In this document: piece after piece, positions 8,054 through 18,973 of the stretch | Layout: each line of letters opens with the position of its first letter | How positions within the stretch are numbered: position 1 is the stretch's first letter | Assembly (NCBI GenBank): GCA_002167945.1 | Contig: NHDB01000053.1 | Location: 8,317-27,289 of the forward strand | Reading direction: 5' to 3' | Origin: Flavobacteriaceae bacterium TMED48 | Lineage (GTDB): Bacteria > Bacteroidota > Bacteroidia > Flavobacteriales > Flavobacteriaceae | DNA length: 18,973 nucleotides | The notes under the pieces: generated by a model | The model's database searches: none | Told to the model about the DNA's origin: nothing | Seen by the model: the letters and a program-made list of their open reading frames with translations, nothing else | Translations under genes and position numbers: made by a program

Positions 8054-9439
8054 ATGCAAAAAAACATCGCTTCGCTTTTTGATAAAACCCTTGCTATGGC
8101 GTCGCTAACTGGCGACAAGTTAGCCGACGTATTTAGCAAAGAAACCCATCGTTTTACTATTACCGGGTTAAGTAGAAGCGGCAAGTCGATGTTGTTCACC
8201 AGTTTAATAACTATGCTGAAAAGCCGTAGTGAAGAGGGCTACGCATGTTTACCGCTGCTGCGATATTTACCGCCGTCACAAGTGCTCGACATGCAGGTTC
8301 TGCCACTTGAGGGCTATAAGGCGTTTCCCCACATCGACAACCTTGCAGCACTAGAGGCAGGTTGCTGGCCTGATGCCACAGAAGAAGCCTATGGCTTTAA
8401 GCTTGTTGTGCGCTTAAAGCAAACGTCGTCGCTTAAACGTCATGTGCTACCTCATACCGATGTTGTGTTTGAATTTATCGATTATCCGGGTGAATGGATA
8501 ACCGATATCCCTATGCTGGGAAAAACATACGCGCATTGGTCCGATTCGGCGTGGGCGCAGTTAAGTAGCGGCCCACAGCAATATTTTGCTGCTAGCTGGA
8601 AGGCGTTTGTTAATGGTTTTGATTTTGAACAAACCCCTACGCCTTCGCTAATTGAGCAGTTGGTAAGTGCTTACAGAAGCTATCTTGTTGAAGCGAAAGC
8701 CAACGGAATTTCGTTGCTTCAGCCGGGCAGCTTTTTGCTTGATTCAAGCGATTTTAATTGGCACGAATACGGTTTTACTCCGCTTCCATCAAGCATAACA
8801 AGCGATGTTTCACACCCTTGGTTTAGAGCATTTAATAAGCACTATGGCACGTTTCAAAGCAAATGGTTAACGCCGCTTAAACAGTCTATCTTCAAAGAAA
8901 CCGATAAGCAGATTATTTTGGTAGATTTATTCGAGGGGCTAAATCATAGTCGCCAGCATTTGTATCAGCTAAAAGAAACGCTAAGTCATTTAGCTGACAC
9001 GTTTGTTTACGGGCAAAGCAGCTGGTTTTCAAGAAAAGTCCTGAAAAAAGAGCAGATTGGTAAAGTTGCGTTTGTTGCGACTAAATCTGATCTTATTCCG
9101 GTTAGTCAGCGAGAAAACTTACTCAGTTTGTTGATGCAAATTACCGAAGGTGCGCGTGCAAGGTTTACCGATAAGCCAATTGAATTTGAACATTTCTTGG
9201 TGTCGGCAATGCAGGTTACCGACGATGGCGCACACAGCGATGCAATTCGTTATAAAGACAACAGCGGTCGCTACGTAGAATCCACATTCGAACCCATACC
9301 CAGTGCGCTAAAAGAAATGGAAGAGGGGGCGCACTTTCCGGTGCCACAGGTGCGCGTACCTACCGATTACAAAGCGCGCATTTTAGCGGGTAAAGGCATA
9401 GACAGATTGCTCCAGTTTTTATTGGGCAAGGGAGAATAA
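8054..9439 (+). CDS. ycjX: YcjX-family P-loop NTPase (DUF463)
   Basis: A 461-residue protein, close to the length of E. coli YcjX. It carries a Walker A motif G-L-S-R-S-G-K-S (38-45), an F-I-D-Y-P-G-E-W block with the D-x-P-G switch motif (141-148), and A-T-K-S-D (342-346) resembling the G4 base-recognition motif of GTPases. YcjX-family proteins are nucleotide-binding proteins associated in enterobacteria with the phage-shock stress regulon; the exact role is unresolved. The start ATG is poorly served: the nearest good Shine-Dalgarno (CAGGAG 8035-8040) is 13 bases away, but no other in-frame start fits, and the N-terminus aligns in length with the family. It is coupled to ycjF, one base downstream. 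No psp genes are visible nearby. Confidence 0.93.
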   Translation: MQKNIASLFDKTLAMASLTGDKLADVFSKETHRFTITGLSRSGKSMLFTSLITMLKSRSEEGYACLPLLRYLPPSQVLDMQVLPLEGYKAFPHIDNLAALEAGCWPDATEEAYGFKLVVRLKQTSSLKRHVLPHTDVVFEFIDYPGEWITDIPMLGKTYAHWSDSAWAQLSSGPQQYFAASWKAFVNGFDFEQTPTPSLIEQLVSAYRSYLVEAKANGISLLQPGSFLLDSSDFNWHEYGFTPLPSSITSDVSHPWFRAFNKHYGTFQSKWLTPLKQSIFKETDKQIILVDLFEGLNHSRQHLYQLKETLSHLADTFVYGQSSWFSRKVLKKEQIGKVAFVATKSDLIPVSQRENLLSLLMQITEGARARFTDKPIEFEHFLVSAMQVTDDGAHSDAIRYKDNSGRYVESTFEPIPSALKEMEEGAHFPVPQVRVPTDYKARILAGKGIDRLLQFLLGKGE

Positions 9440-9440
9440 T

Positions 9441-10499
9441 ATGAGTGAAAAGCCTTACAAATATGTTGCGGAGCCAGATGAAAAAGAGTTTCGTATGCCC
9501 GAATATATTCCTGAGCAATCTGAATATACGTCTCAAACCGGCGTTTCAGATAATGATACGAGTAACGGCCAAGGCTCTACCACGTTGACTGAACAGGCTA
9601 CAAAACCACAGTATAAGCCAAAGGTTAAAACACAAGCGTTAGATGTTGAGCAGCCAGAGACGCCGTTGCCTGCTCATGTTTCTGAGGATGCCTGGCATGT
9701 AGAAGCGAATAAAGACGGCCTGTCGTTGGGTGCTACAACGTTAGGGCTAGGCGTATTTTCACTTATTGGCTTTTTTGTGTTTGAAGCATACACCACGCTA
9801 TCGGCTAATATCAGTGAACACCCTATAGGAACAAGTGTGCTTGGCACATTGCTGGTTGGCTTCGTAAGCTGTTTAAGCTTTTTAAGTTTTCGCGAGTGGC
9901 GAGGGTACAAGCAAGTTAATACCGCCATGAACGACGCCGCTATTTTACGAGAGTTATTGGCAACAAAAGGTGCCGACACGGCGTTCGATAAAGCAAACCG
10001 TATTGTGTTGCAACACGGCAAGCGCTTTTCTAAAGGGTCGTACGCTGCGCATTGCTTTGCGCGATATCAGCAGCAGTTACAAAGCGATATGAATGTAAAA
10101 GAGCGTTTGGGGCTGTACGAAGATACCGTACTTAAGCCCGTGCAACAGAAAGCGCACAGCGTGTTAAGTAAAGAGTCGGTTACAGCGGGTAGTTTGGCAT
10201 TTATCAGCCCGAACAACCTTATTCAAACGTTTGCCGTTGTGTGGATCAGCTTTCGCACCATTCGCCGTATGGCACGGGTATATGGCCTTAGACCAAGCAC
10301 TGCGGGTAACTGGAAGTTACTTAAGGTATTGGCGCAGAATATTGCCGCTCAGGGCGTATTCGATTTGGCTACTGATGAAGTAGCCAATCAAATTGGTGGA
10401 AGCCTGTCTGCAAAATTTATGGAGAACTCTGCTGAGGCTATTGCGGCGGGGGCGCTGAATGCTCGCCTAGGTCGAGCCCTCATTAAATTGCTTAAATAA
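9441..10499 (+). CDS. ycjF: YcjF-family inner-membrane protein (DUF697)
   Basis: A 352-residue protein matching YcjF in length and layout. It has a hydrophilic acidic, low-complexity N-terminus (1-90), two hydrophobic segments (about 97-119 and 130-150) that should span the inner membrane, a basic turn after the second (F-R-E-W-R-G-Y-K), and the C-terminal DUF697 region with S-P-N-N-L-I-Q-T-F-A-V-V-W and R-R-M-A-R-V-Y-G-L-R-P. It starts one base after the ycjX stop with GGGAGA upstream, so the two are translated together. Family knowledge links it to the envelope-stress (Psp) response, but its biochemical role is not established. Confidence 0.92.
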   Translation: MSEKPYKYVAEPDEKEFRMPEYIPEQSEYTSQTGVSDNDTSNGQGSTTLTEQATKPQYKPKVKTQALDVEQPETPLPAHVSEDAWHVEANKDGLSLGATTLGLGVFSLIGFFVFEAYTTLSANISEHPIGTSVLGTLLVGFVSCLSFLSFREWRGYKQVNTAMNDAAILRELLATKGADTAFDKANRIVLQHGKRFSKGSYAAHCFARYQQQLQSDMNVKERLGLYEDTVLKPVQQKAHSVLSKESVTAGSLAFISPNNLIQTFAVVWISFRTIRRMARVYGLRPSTAGNWKLLKVLAQNIAAQGVFDLATDEVANQIGGSLSAKFMENSAEAIAAGALNARLGRALIKLLK

Positions 10500-10521
10500 G
10501 GCGCTGTTATAGCGCCTTTTT
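10500..10521 (+). terminator. Terminator of ycjXF, overlapping the end of the exporter gene
   Basis: GGCGCT (10500-10505) pairs with AGCGCC (10511-10516) and is followed by five T residues. The hairpin begins at the base after the ycjF stop and contains the stop codon of the convergent exporter gene (10507-10509). Confidence 0.8.
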
Positions 10522-11733
10522 AGTGGGTACCACCACGTTAGCAAAGATTAACCCCGCCACTAGCGACATAAAGATCAGAAACACTTCTTGGCCCAAATGG
10601 TCGGCTTTTACGAAGTCTTGGCCGGTCATAAACGAGTTTAAGCCAATATAGGTTTTAGACCCAGGCACCAGCACAATAAGCCCATGCATAGCTACAATAG
10701 TCGCTGGCTGATTAGCTATGCGCGTAAACGCGTTAGCAAAAATACCTAAAGCAAATGCACCCACAAATGCGCCTAGGCCCGGGCTCATGTAGTCTGAACT
10801 CCATGCCGTTGCACTGTAGGCAATAAATGCCGCCGCTAGCGCCCAAGGTATGTGTTTTAAGCGCGTGCGAAAAATGGCAACCAAGGCAATACACAGTAAA
10901 AATACCGCTAGCCACGTAGCCCAATACGGCAACGATTCCGCTGGGGTATACACGTTTTCGCCAAAAGCACTAAAGCCAACCGAGACACCGAGAAACGCAC
11001 CAAAATATAGCTTGAATAACTGCATAATGGCGTCCATTGTGCGCGCCGTACCCGACACCATATTGCGCGATGAAAGCTCTGCCAGCCCCATGGTAAGGGC
11101 CAAACCTGGCACAAATACAATTACTGACGACAACACCACTAACGGTATATTTATACCGGGGTCGATGTAGCTTCCAATTGCACATGCGAGAATGCCACCC
11201 ACAAAAGCCGTTACTGGCTCAAGCATCAAGTTGACACGCTTAGACTGCTGGGCCCATAAGGTCCATATATAGGCCACAATGCCTAACGCCCCCGACCAGC
11301 CAATTTCGCTCCAGCTTGCGCCCATCAGCATCGCGAAAGCGCCGGTAGCCATGGCAAACGCTACGCCGGTGGTAAACTTTCCGTACGGGCTGCCCATCGC
11401 ATCTATTTCGTTGAGACGTTTATCGGCCTCTGTTAAAGACAGCTTTCCACTAAGCAACTCACTTGCTAGCTCGTCGGTGAGCGATAGCGCGTTCATGTCT
11501 AAATCACCGGGTAATAGCCGCGCTGCATGATTGTATTCATCTTCGTGGCGGTCGCTCCAAATAACGAATGTCAGTGACGTAGGCGTGCTAATAAACGAGG
11601 CGTGTACGCCTAAATAAGTAGCCACTTCACCTAAATAGGCTTCTAACCTAAACGCAGGTGTACCGTACTTGTGCAGCATTTTTCCAAGCTTCACGATAAA
11701 TCTACGAATTTGAATAAATTCAACGGTATCCAA
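10507..11733 (-). CDS. ThrE-family threonine/serine exporter (YjjP-YjjB type fusion)
   Basis: A 408-residue polytopic inner-membrane protein of the threonine/serine exporter family. The N-terminal DUF1212 part carries the family start (R-R-F-I-V-K-L-G-K-M-L-H-K-Y-G-T-P-A-F-R-L-E), an amphipathic section, and then about ten hydrophobic segments. The C-terminal part matches the smaller ThrE_2 / YjjB domain (H-G-L-I-V-L-V-P-G-S-K-T-Y-I-G-L), so both halves that are separate in E. coli are joined here. The frame is open 41 codons further upstream to 11856, but that stretch contains a strong hairpin terminator. TTG at 11733 has AAGGG (11745-11741) seven bases before it and gives the proper N-terminus. 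Transport of threonine/serine is family knowledge; the substrate here is inferred. Confidence 0.87.
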   Translation of the reverse strand: MDTVEFIQIRRFIVKLGKMLHKYGTPAFRLEAYLGEVATYLGVHASFISTPTSLTFVIWSDRHEDEYNHAARLLPGDLDMNALSLTDELASELLSGKLSLTEADKRLNEIDAMGSPYGKFTTGVAFAMATGAFAMLMGASWSEIGWSGALGIVAYIWTLWAQQSKRVNLMLEPVTAFVGGILACAIGSYIDPGINIPLVVLSSVIVFVPGLALTMGLAELSSRNMVSGTARTMDAIMQLFKLYFGAFLGVSVGFSAFGENVYTPAESLPYWATWLAVFLLCIALVAIFRTRLKHIPWALAAAFIAYSATAWSSDYMSPGLGAFVGAFALGIFANAFTRIANQPATIVAMHGLIVLVPGSKTYIGLNSFMTGQDFVKADHLGQEVFLIFMSLVAGLIFANVVVPTKKAL

Positions 11734-11740
11734 CGCACTG

Positions 11741-11745
11741 CCCTT
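11741..11745 (-). promoter_or_regulatory. Ribosome binding site fixing a TTG start of the exporter
   Basis: AAGGG on the minus strand lies seven bases before TTG at 11733-11731. It decides the start in favour of the 408-residue form. Confidence 0.65.
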
Positions 11746-11780
11746 AAGTTTTGATAACTTTAATATGAAATAAATAAGAC

Positions 11781-11814
11781 AAAAAAGCCAGACGCGTAAA
11801 AATAGCGTCTGGCT
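11781..11814 (-). terminator. Strong intrinsic terminator, minus-strand orientation
   Basis: A perfect 10-bp stem (11786-11795 with 11805-11814, arms AGCCAGACGC and GCGTCTGGCT) with a 9-base loop is followed on the minus strand by a run of T residues (complement of 11781-11786). It is about 50 bases upstream of the exporter start and faces transcripts coming from thiH. It is the best visible end point for the thiamine operon, or else a leader attenuator of the exporter gene. Confidence 0.75.
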
Positions 11815-11852
11815 AAAATTTGGGCGGATTCTACGGAGGGTTTTACTTGAAA

Positions 11853-11879
11853 GCAAAACAAATTTTTTATTTGTTTTGC
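11853..11879. repeat. Perfect AT-rich inverted repeat
   Basis: An 11-bp perfect stem (11853-11863 with 11869-11879, arm GCAAAACAAAT) has a 5-base T loop. Neither side has a proper T-run, though the minus strand continues with TTTC. It could add to termination of minus-strand transcripts or be an operator near the antitoxin promoter; the role is not known. Confidence 0.6.
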
Positions 11880-11984
11880 CTTAAAAAAACTAATGTTCTT
11901 TCTTAAACTAAACGCTTGGCAACAAGTTCAAATATAGCTATTTATACTGTAACGAGGTAGAGTTATTAGTTATAGGAGGTATAT

Positions 11985-12143
11985 ATGGCACATACTGTTT
12001 CAAAAAATAGTAACCACCGGAAAGAGAGGTTTGCTCCTAATATTCAAAACTACGAGGTAAGTCTTAGTTACGAAGGTTTGGAGTTAAAGAAAACCAATGA
12101 GCGCAAGACTATTGTCGATTTAAAGCGAAAATATGCGAGATAA
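11985..12143 (+). CDS. yhfG: YhfG-like class I Fic antitoxin
   Basis: A 52-residue protein. AGGAGGT at 11974-11980, a perfect Shine-Dalgarno, sits five bases upstream (counted from its last G) and fixes the ATG. Residues 26-31 read S-L-S-Y-E-G, an exact match to the inhibitory motif (S/T)-x-x-x-E-(G/N) with which class I Fic antitoxins (VbhA, EcFicA/YhfG) block ATP binding in their Fic partner. The C-terminus is a basic helix (D-L-K-R-K-Y-A-R), similar to the end of E. coli YhfG. Its last 11 bases overlap the start of the next frame, which encodes a Fic N-terminus, as in yhfG-fic pairs. The toxin is truncated, so this antitoxin is an orphan unless it acts on another Fic protein. It was identified from motif, size and partner, not from a database match. 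Confidence 0.72.
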   Translation: MAHTVSKNSNHRKERFAPNIQNYEVSLSYEGLELKKTNERKTIVDLKRKYAR

Positions 12144-12255
12144 ATATGGCGTAGAACAGGACAAATATTGCTATCCTGATTCGGATGTTCTGAAGAATCT
12201 ATTGAACATTCGTAACGCCGAACTTTTAGCGGAAGCTATGTTAGCGAGAGCCTAA
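12133..12255 (+). pseudogene. fic: Truncated fic toxin gene (N-terminal remnant)
   Basis: The frame encodes 40 residues beginning M-R-D-K-Y-G-V-E-Q-D-K-Y-C-Y-P. It resembles the N-terminus of E. coli Fic (M-S-D-K-F-G, then Y-x-Y-P, then L-N-I), and the [12 protein letters not shown] helix is present. A whole Fic protein is about 200 residues; everything after the first helix, including the H-P-F-x-x-G-N-G AMP-transferase motif, is missing. The frame runs 20 bases into the 3' end of thiH on the opposite strand and stops there, so the break lies at or just before the thiH stop (12236). It overlaps the antitoxin gene by 11 bases, the usual coupling for this pair. No AMPylation activity is possible from this remnant. 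Confidence 0.72.
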
Positions 12256-13372
12256 ATGGCATCCAATCTTTCCATACAGGCTCTAAGCCTTGCGCTTGTA
12301 TTGCGCGTACCACGGCCTCTACGGGGCGATTATCGTCAATATCAAACTGATTGAGCGCTTGCGTAGGTTCACTATAACCGCCGGGCTGAGTTTGCGATGC
12401 TGCGCTCATAGACGTTACCCCAAGCGGCATTGCACCATCGCGAAAAGCGCTAGACTCGCGGGTTGACAAAGACAGCTCTGCATAAGGGTTAAAAATGCGA
12501 TGCGCACAAATAAGCTGAAGTAAATCCCGTTCATTGGGCAGTTTGTTATTCATTAATGCATTACCCCCTGTTGTATTGCCCTCGCAACTGCGAAGACGAG
12601 GAAATGCAATAGACACCCGACTTTTCCAGTAATGCTGTTGAAGCAGTTTACCGTGCAGTGCCGTCATCGCGCTGTCAACGCGCCAGTCACCCAAACCGAG
12701 TAGCGCACCAATACCTATTTTATCAATACCTGCCTGTCCGAGCCGATCAGAGGCTTCAAGACGCCATAAAAAATCCTGTTTCTTGCCACGTGTGTGGAAG
12801 TTCGCATAGTGCTTTGGGCAGTATGTTTCCTGATACACCAGCACAGCATCTAAACCCAAGGTTTTTAGCTTTACATATTCGTTTTGTTTCAGTGGCTGTA
12901 CTTCCATCATGAGGTAGCTGACCTTATCGCGAATGGCGGCAAGGGTTTTTTCAAAGTACGCCATGCCCACTTTGCTTTCATGTTCGCCGGTTACCAGTAG
13001 CACTTGTGAAAACCCCATTGCGTTAATGGCGGCTATTTCACTTAAAACCTGCGGTGTGCTTAATGTGGTGCGCTTAATTTTGTTGCTCATGGTAAAGCCG
13101 CAGTAAGTACATTCGTTTGCGCATAAATTTGATAAATACAAAGGTACAAACAGCTGCATGGTGTTGCCAAAACGGTGCCGCGTAAGGGCAAACGCGCGCT
13201 GTGCCATATCTTCTAAGTAGGGCTTGGCCGCAGGAGAAATTAGCGCCATAAAATCATCGAGCGTTAGCGCTGTACTCTTTAGGGCATGTTCTACGTCATG
13301 GGCGTTTTTACTGTTGATTGACAGCGACAAATGGGAGAGATCTTGCTGCAACAACGCGTTGGCTACTTTCAT
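12236..13372 (-). CDS. thiH: ThiH, radical SAM 2-iminoacetate synthase
   Basis: A 378-residue radical-SAM enzyme, almost the length of E. coli ThiH. It cleaves tyrosine to p-cresol and dehydroglycine (2-iminoacetate), the glycine unit used by ThiG for the thiazole ring. The [4Fe-4S] motif C-x3-C-x2-C is at C84, C88 and C91 ([10 protein letters not shown]). The family segment S-T-R-E-S and the C-terminal [12 protein letters not shown] (a biotin/thiamine-synthesis-associated region) are present. It is the last gene of the operon, overlapping thiG by four bases. Its 3' end is overlapped by the fic remnant on the other strand, but its C-terminus looks complete. Use of ThiH rather than the oxygen-dependent ThiO means that thiazole formation relies on an oxygen-sensitive enzyme. 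Confidence 0.96.
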   Translation of the reverse strand: MKVANALLQQDLSHLSLSINSKNAHDVEHALKSTALTLDDFMALISPAAKPYLEDMAQRAFALTRHRFGNTMQLFVPLYLSNLCANECTYCGFTMSNKIKRTTLSTPQVLSEIAAINAMGFSQVLLVTGEHESKVGMAYFEKTLAAIRDKVSYLMMEVQPLKQNEYVKLKTLGLDAVLVYQETYCPKHYANFHTRGKKQDFLWRLEASDRLGQAGIDKIGIGALLGLGDWRVDSAMTALHGKLLQQHYWKSRVSIAFPRLRSCEGNTTGGNALMNNKLPNERDLLQLICAHRIFNPYAELSLSTRESSAFRDGAMPLGVTSMSAASQTQPGGYSEPTQALNQFDIDDNRPVEAVVRAIQAQGLEPVWKDWMPFRLSLT

Positions 13373-14139
13373 GTAGTAGACTCCAAAAATGCAGTCAGCG
13401 GGCTTGAAGCGTGAGCAGTACGATGTGTAGCGCCAAGCCCTGCTTCGAAGGCTTGACGGCCCGTTTCTACCGCACTGGCAAACGCCTGTGCCATGGCGAC
13501 AGGATTTCGCGCCGTTGCAATGGCGGTATTTACTAATACTGCGTCTACACCAAGTTCCATGGCTGCCATTGCTTCACTGGGTTTACCAATGCCTGCATCT
13601 ACAATAACCGGAATGCGCGCTTGCTCTACAATAATTTCTAAAAACGGTTTGGTCTGCAGCCCTTGGTTGCTGCCAATGGGGGCACCTAGGGGCATAACAG
13701 CAGCGCAGCCAACATCTTCCAAGCGCTTGCACAACACGGGGTCGGCGCCGCAATAGGGTAAAACCTTAAAGCCTTTTTTTACCAGCATGCTGGCGGCTTT
13801 TAATGTTTCGATGGGGTCGGGTAATAAATAGCGTTGATCGGGATGAATTTCTAATTTAATCCAGTGACTCCCTATGGCCTCATAAGCCAATTCAGCGGCG
13901 AACACGGCCTCTTCAGCGGTTTTTGCACCAGAGGTGTTAGGGAGTAAGGTAACGCCAAGTGCTTTAAGCGCTTTTAATGTGCTGTCTTGCTGGCTTTCTG
14001 CTGCTACCCGCTTCATTGCCAAGGTGACGATTGCGCTTTGTGAGGCCTCTACTGCCTGGCGCATGGTGGCAACATTACTGAATTTGCCTGTGCCCGTCAG
14101 CAGACGAGAGGAAAAAGTTTGGTCGGCTAAAGTGAGCAT
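13369..14139 (-). CDS. thiG: ThiG, thiazole synthase
   Basis: A 256-residue TIM-barrel enzyme that condenses DXP, dehydroglycine and the sulfur of ThiS-thiocarboxylate to the thiazole phosphate. Lys95 in W-I-K-L-E-I is in the position of the Schiff-base lysine. The family blocks [34 protein letters not shown] and [10 protein letters not shown] are all present. The start lies one base after the thiS stop. Its ribosome binding site (GGGGGA) is formed by the codons of the obligatory Gly-Gly end of ThiS, so the two are tightly coupled. Confidence 0.97.
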   Translation of the reverse strand: MLTLADQTFSSRLLTGTGKFSNVATMRQAVEASQSAIVTLAMKRVAAESQQDSTLKALKALGVTLLPNTSGAKTAEEAVFAAELAYEAIGSHWIKLEIHPDQRYLLPDPIETLKAASMLVKKGFKVLPYCGADPVLCKRLEDVGCAAVMPLGAPIGSNQGLQTKPFLEIIVEQARIPVIVDAGIGKPSEAMAAMELGVDAVLVNTAIATARNPVAMAQAFASAVETGRQAFEAGLGATHRTAHASSPLTAFLESTT

Positions 14140-14140
14140 A

Positions 14141-14350
14141 TTATCCCCCTGCTACTAATGTAAAAACATCTAGGCTGTCGTTGTCTTTTAAATAGGTTGT
14201 AGCCCATTCTTGCTTGCTGATAATGGTGTTATTGCAGGCAATGGCGGTTCCTTCGCTACCTAACTGATTAAGCGCAACAAGTTCAGCAATTGATATGGGC
14301 GATATAGCGTTAATGGCTTGGTTATTAACGTGTAGTCGAATTTGTGTCAT
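14141..14350 (-). CDS. thiS: ThiS, sulfur carrier protein
   Basis: A 69-residue ubiquitin-like sulfur carrier. The C-terminal V-A-G-G is adenylated by ThiF, then converted to a thiocarboxylate that gives its sulfur to ThiG. The start is ATG at 14350, overlapping the TGA of thiF (ATGA), with GAGG seven bases upstream. Two upstream ATGs in the same frame (14356 and 14437) are rejected: the first is too close to the ribosome binding site, the second would add residues that lie inside thiF. Confidence 0.92.
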   Translation of the reverse strand: MTQIRLHVNNQAINAISPISIAELVALNQLGSEGTAIACNNTIISKQEWATTYLKDNDSLDVFTLVAGG

Positions 14351-15128
14351 TGGCATACCTCGCAGTTGGCAGAGGGGGGAAGAAAAAATGATTGCATTTT
14401 GCCCTGAGCAGCATCGGCATGAATGTAGTGTCCCCACTTAATGTTCGCGTGAGCTTTTTTCGCTAAGTACAGTAAAACTTGTGTGGCCTGATGACATGCC
14501 GCCATGCCCACAACAGGCCCCAAAATACCTTGGCTTATACAGTTTTCATTCACTTTAATATGACTGACCAAGCAGTGGTAACAGCCGCTTTCATTGAGGG
14601 CGCTGTTAATATTTATCGCTTGCCAGGTAAGGCCACTTGCCGACGCAATAAACAGTGGAACCTTAGCACTAACGCACACCTTGTTAATCGCTTTGCGCAC
14701 CGTGACATTGTCAGTGCAGTCTAAAACGCAGGTGGCATTTTGAATAATGGTATGTAAGTTCTTACTATCAGCAAATCGGCTTTTAAGTTCGATGTTTGCA
14801 TGGGGGTTCACTTTTTGTAATTCGCTTTTTAGCGCATTAGTTTTTAGTTCGCCTAAATGCATTTCGTTGTAGCTTGTTTGCCGCTGAAGATTGCTTACAT
14901 CAACAGTGTCACCGTCTACCAGGGTAAGCTTTCCTTCACAGGAAGGCGCTGTTGCACGGGCTTTGCACTGAGCGGCCACACCTGCGCCTATAAGATATCG
15001 GGCCGCAACACTGCCAAGCCCGCCCAGCCCGATAATAACCACGTGTGCGTTAGCGATGTTACGCTGGCCTTCCTCGTCTATGTCATCGAGTAATAATTGT
15101 CGGCTATACCGCTTTATCTCTTGATGCG

Positions 15129-15135
<7 letters not shown>
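14347..15135 (-). CDS. thiF: ThiF, ThiS adenylyltransferase, with a 14-residue insertion
   Basis: A 262-residue E1-like enzyme that adenylates the C-terminus of ThiS so that sulfur can be loaded. The nucleotide loop is I-G-L-G-G-L-G-S (35-42), the Mg/ATP aspartates are in L-D-C-T-D-N (138-143), the N-L-Q-R-Q arginine motif is at 82-86, and the zinc cysteines are C185, C188, C258 and C261. C199, before the G-x-x-G-P-V-V-G loop, is in the place of the cysteine linked to sulfur transfer. Between G-A-G-V (50-53) and G-K-L-T-L-V-D-G-D, where the family normally has no gap, 14 extra residues (54-67) with two cysteines are found; see findings. It overlaps the thiDE end by seven bases and thiS by four. 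Confidence 0.94.
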
Positions 15136-18885
<3,750 letters not shown>

Positions 18886-18973
18886 CTTGTTCCCTTCGCA
18901 GGTATTAGCCTGATCAGGTTCTACGGATCCCACTTTCGCGGTCTCAGCTTACTGGATTACCAGTGAAGCACTC
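18886..18973 (-). ncRNA. TPP riboswitch (THI element), cut by the window edge
   Basis: On the minus strand the conserved aptamer parts are seen in order: the GAGTGC near P1/P2 at the window edge, CTGAGA (complement of 18942-18947), then AACCTGATCAGG...TAATACC (complement of 18901-18920) and GCGAAGGGAAC (down to about 18890). This is the thi-box that binds thiamine pyrophosphate and shuts down thiC expression. The 5' strand of P1, a few bases, lies outside the window. Confidence 0.93.

Noticed and set aside
10850..11170. Plus-strand open frame of 106 codons opposite the exporter gene
   Set aside because: It is a shadow of the exporter's transmembrane region, with no ribosome binding site and no family resemblance.
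11916..11948. TTGGCA and TATACT as a promoter for yhfG
   Set aside because: The spacer is 21 bases, too long for a normal sigma-70 promoter; no better pair was found, so the promoter is left unannotated.
14141..14437. A 98-codon form of ThiS
   Set aside because: The extra 29 codons lie within thiF and do not resemble ThiS; the ATG at 14350 has a proper ribosome binding site and an ATGA coupling with thiF.

Overview
The window looks like a chromosomal segment of a marine gammaproteobacterium of the Alteromonadales, Alteromonas-like. This is inferred from gene content: a large TonB-dependent receptor, the ycjX-ycjF pair, a ThiD-ThiE fusion, and a TPP-riboswitch-led thiC operon with thiF-thiS-thiG-thiH. 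No rRNA, tRNA, insertion sequence or CRISPR array is visible. Most of the window is ordinary core or metabolic DNA. The clearest accessory signal is a small broken Fic toxin/antitoxin remnant between a ThrE-type exporter and thiH.

Left part (1-7843): the 3' part of a YtcJ-type amidohydrolase gene runs in from the left edge and ends at a strong terminator. A TonB-dependent receptor with a TTG start follows, ending at a bidirectional terminator shared with a convergent acyl-CoA dehydrogenase of the ACAD10/11-like type. A LysR regulator is divergent from the dehydrogenase, with a 13-bp T-N11-A palindrome in the shared intergenic region. A metallo-beta-lactamase-fold hydrolase follows the regulator by 11 bases and is probably co-transcribed.

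Middle (8054-12255): ycjX and ycjF form a two-gene operon that converges on a ThrE-type threonine/serine exporter. The open frame of the exporter extends too far upstream: an AAGGG-preceded TTG at 11733 is the better start, and a strong minus-strand terminator lies in the artefactual extension. Next on the plus strand is an intact 52-codon YhfG-like antitoxin gene with a perfect Shine-Dalgarno sequence and the class I Fic-inhibitory motif S-x-x-x-E-G. It overlaps by 11 bases a fic reading frame that stops after 40 codons, inside the 3' end of thiH. The catalytic part of the toxin is gone.

Right part (12236-18973): a minus-strand thiamine biosynthesis operon, riboswitch - thiC - thiDE - thiF - thiS - thiG - thiH, in which every junction overlaps or is one base apart. 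ThiC makes HMP-P. The ThiD domain phosphorylates it, and ThiF/ThiS/ThiG/ThiH (with DXP and tyrosine-derived dehydroglycine) make the thiazole. The ThiE domain joins the halves to thiamine phosphate. A TPP aptamer, cut by the right edge of the window, lies about 285 bases upstream of thiC, so the leader is long and contains several hairpins. The only good intrinsic terminator found downstream of the operon lies beyond the Fic remnant, so operon transcripts probably run antisense across yhfG/fic.
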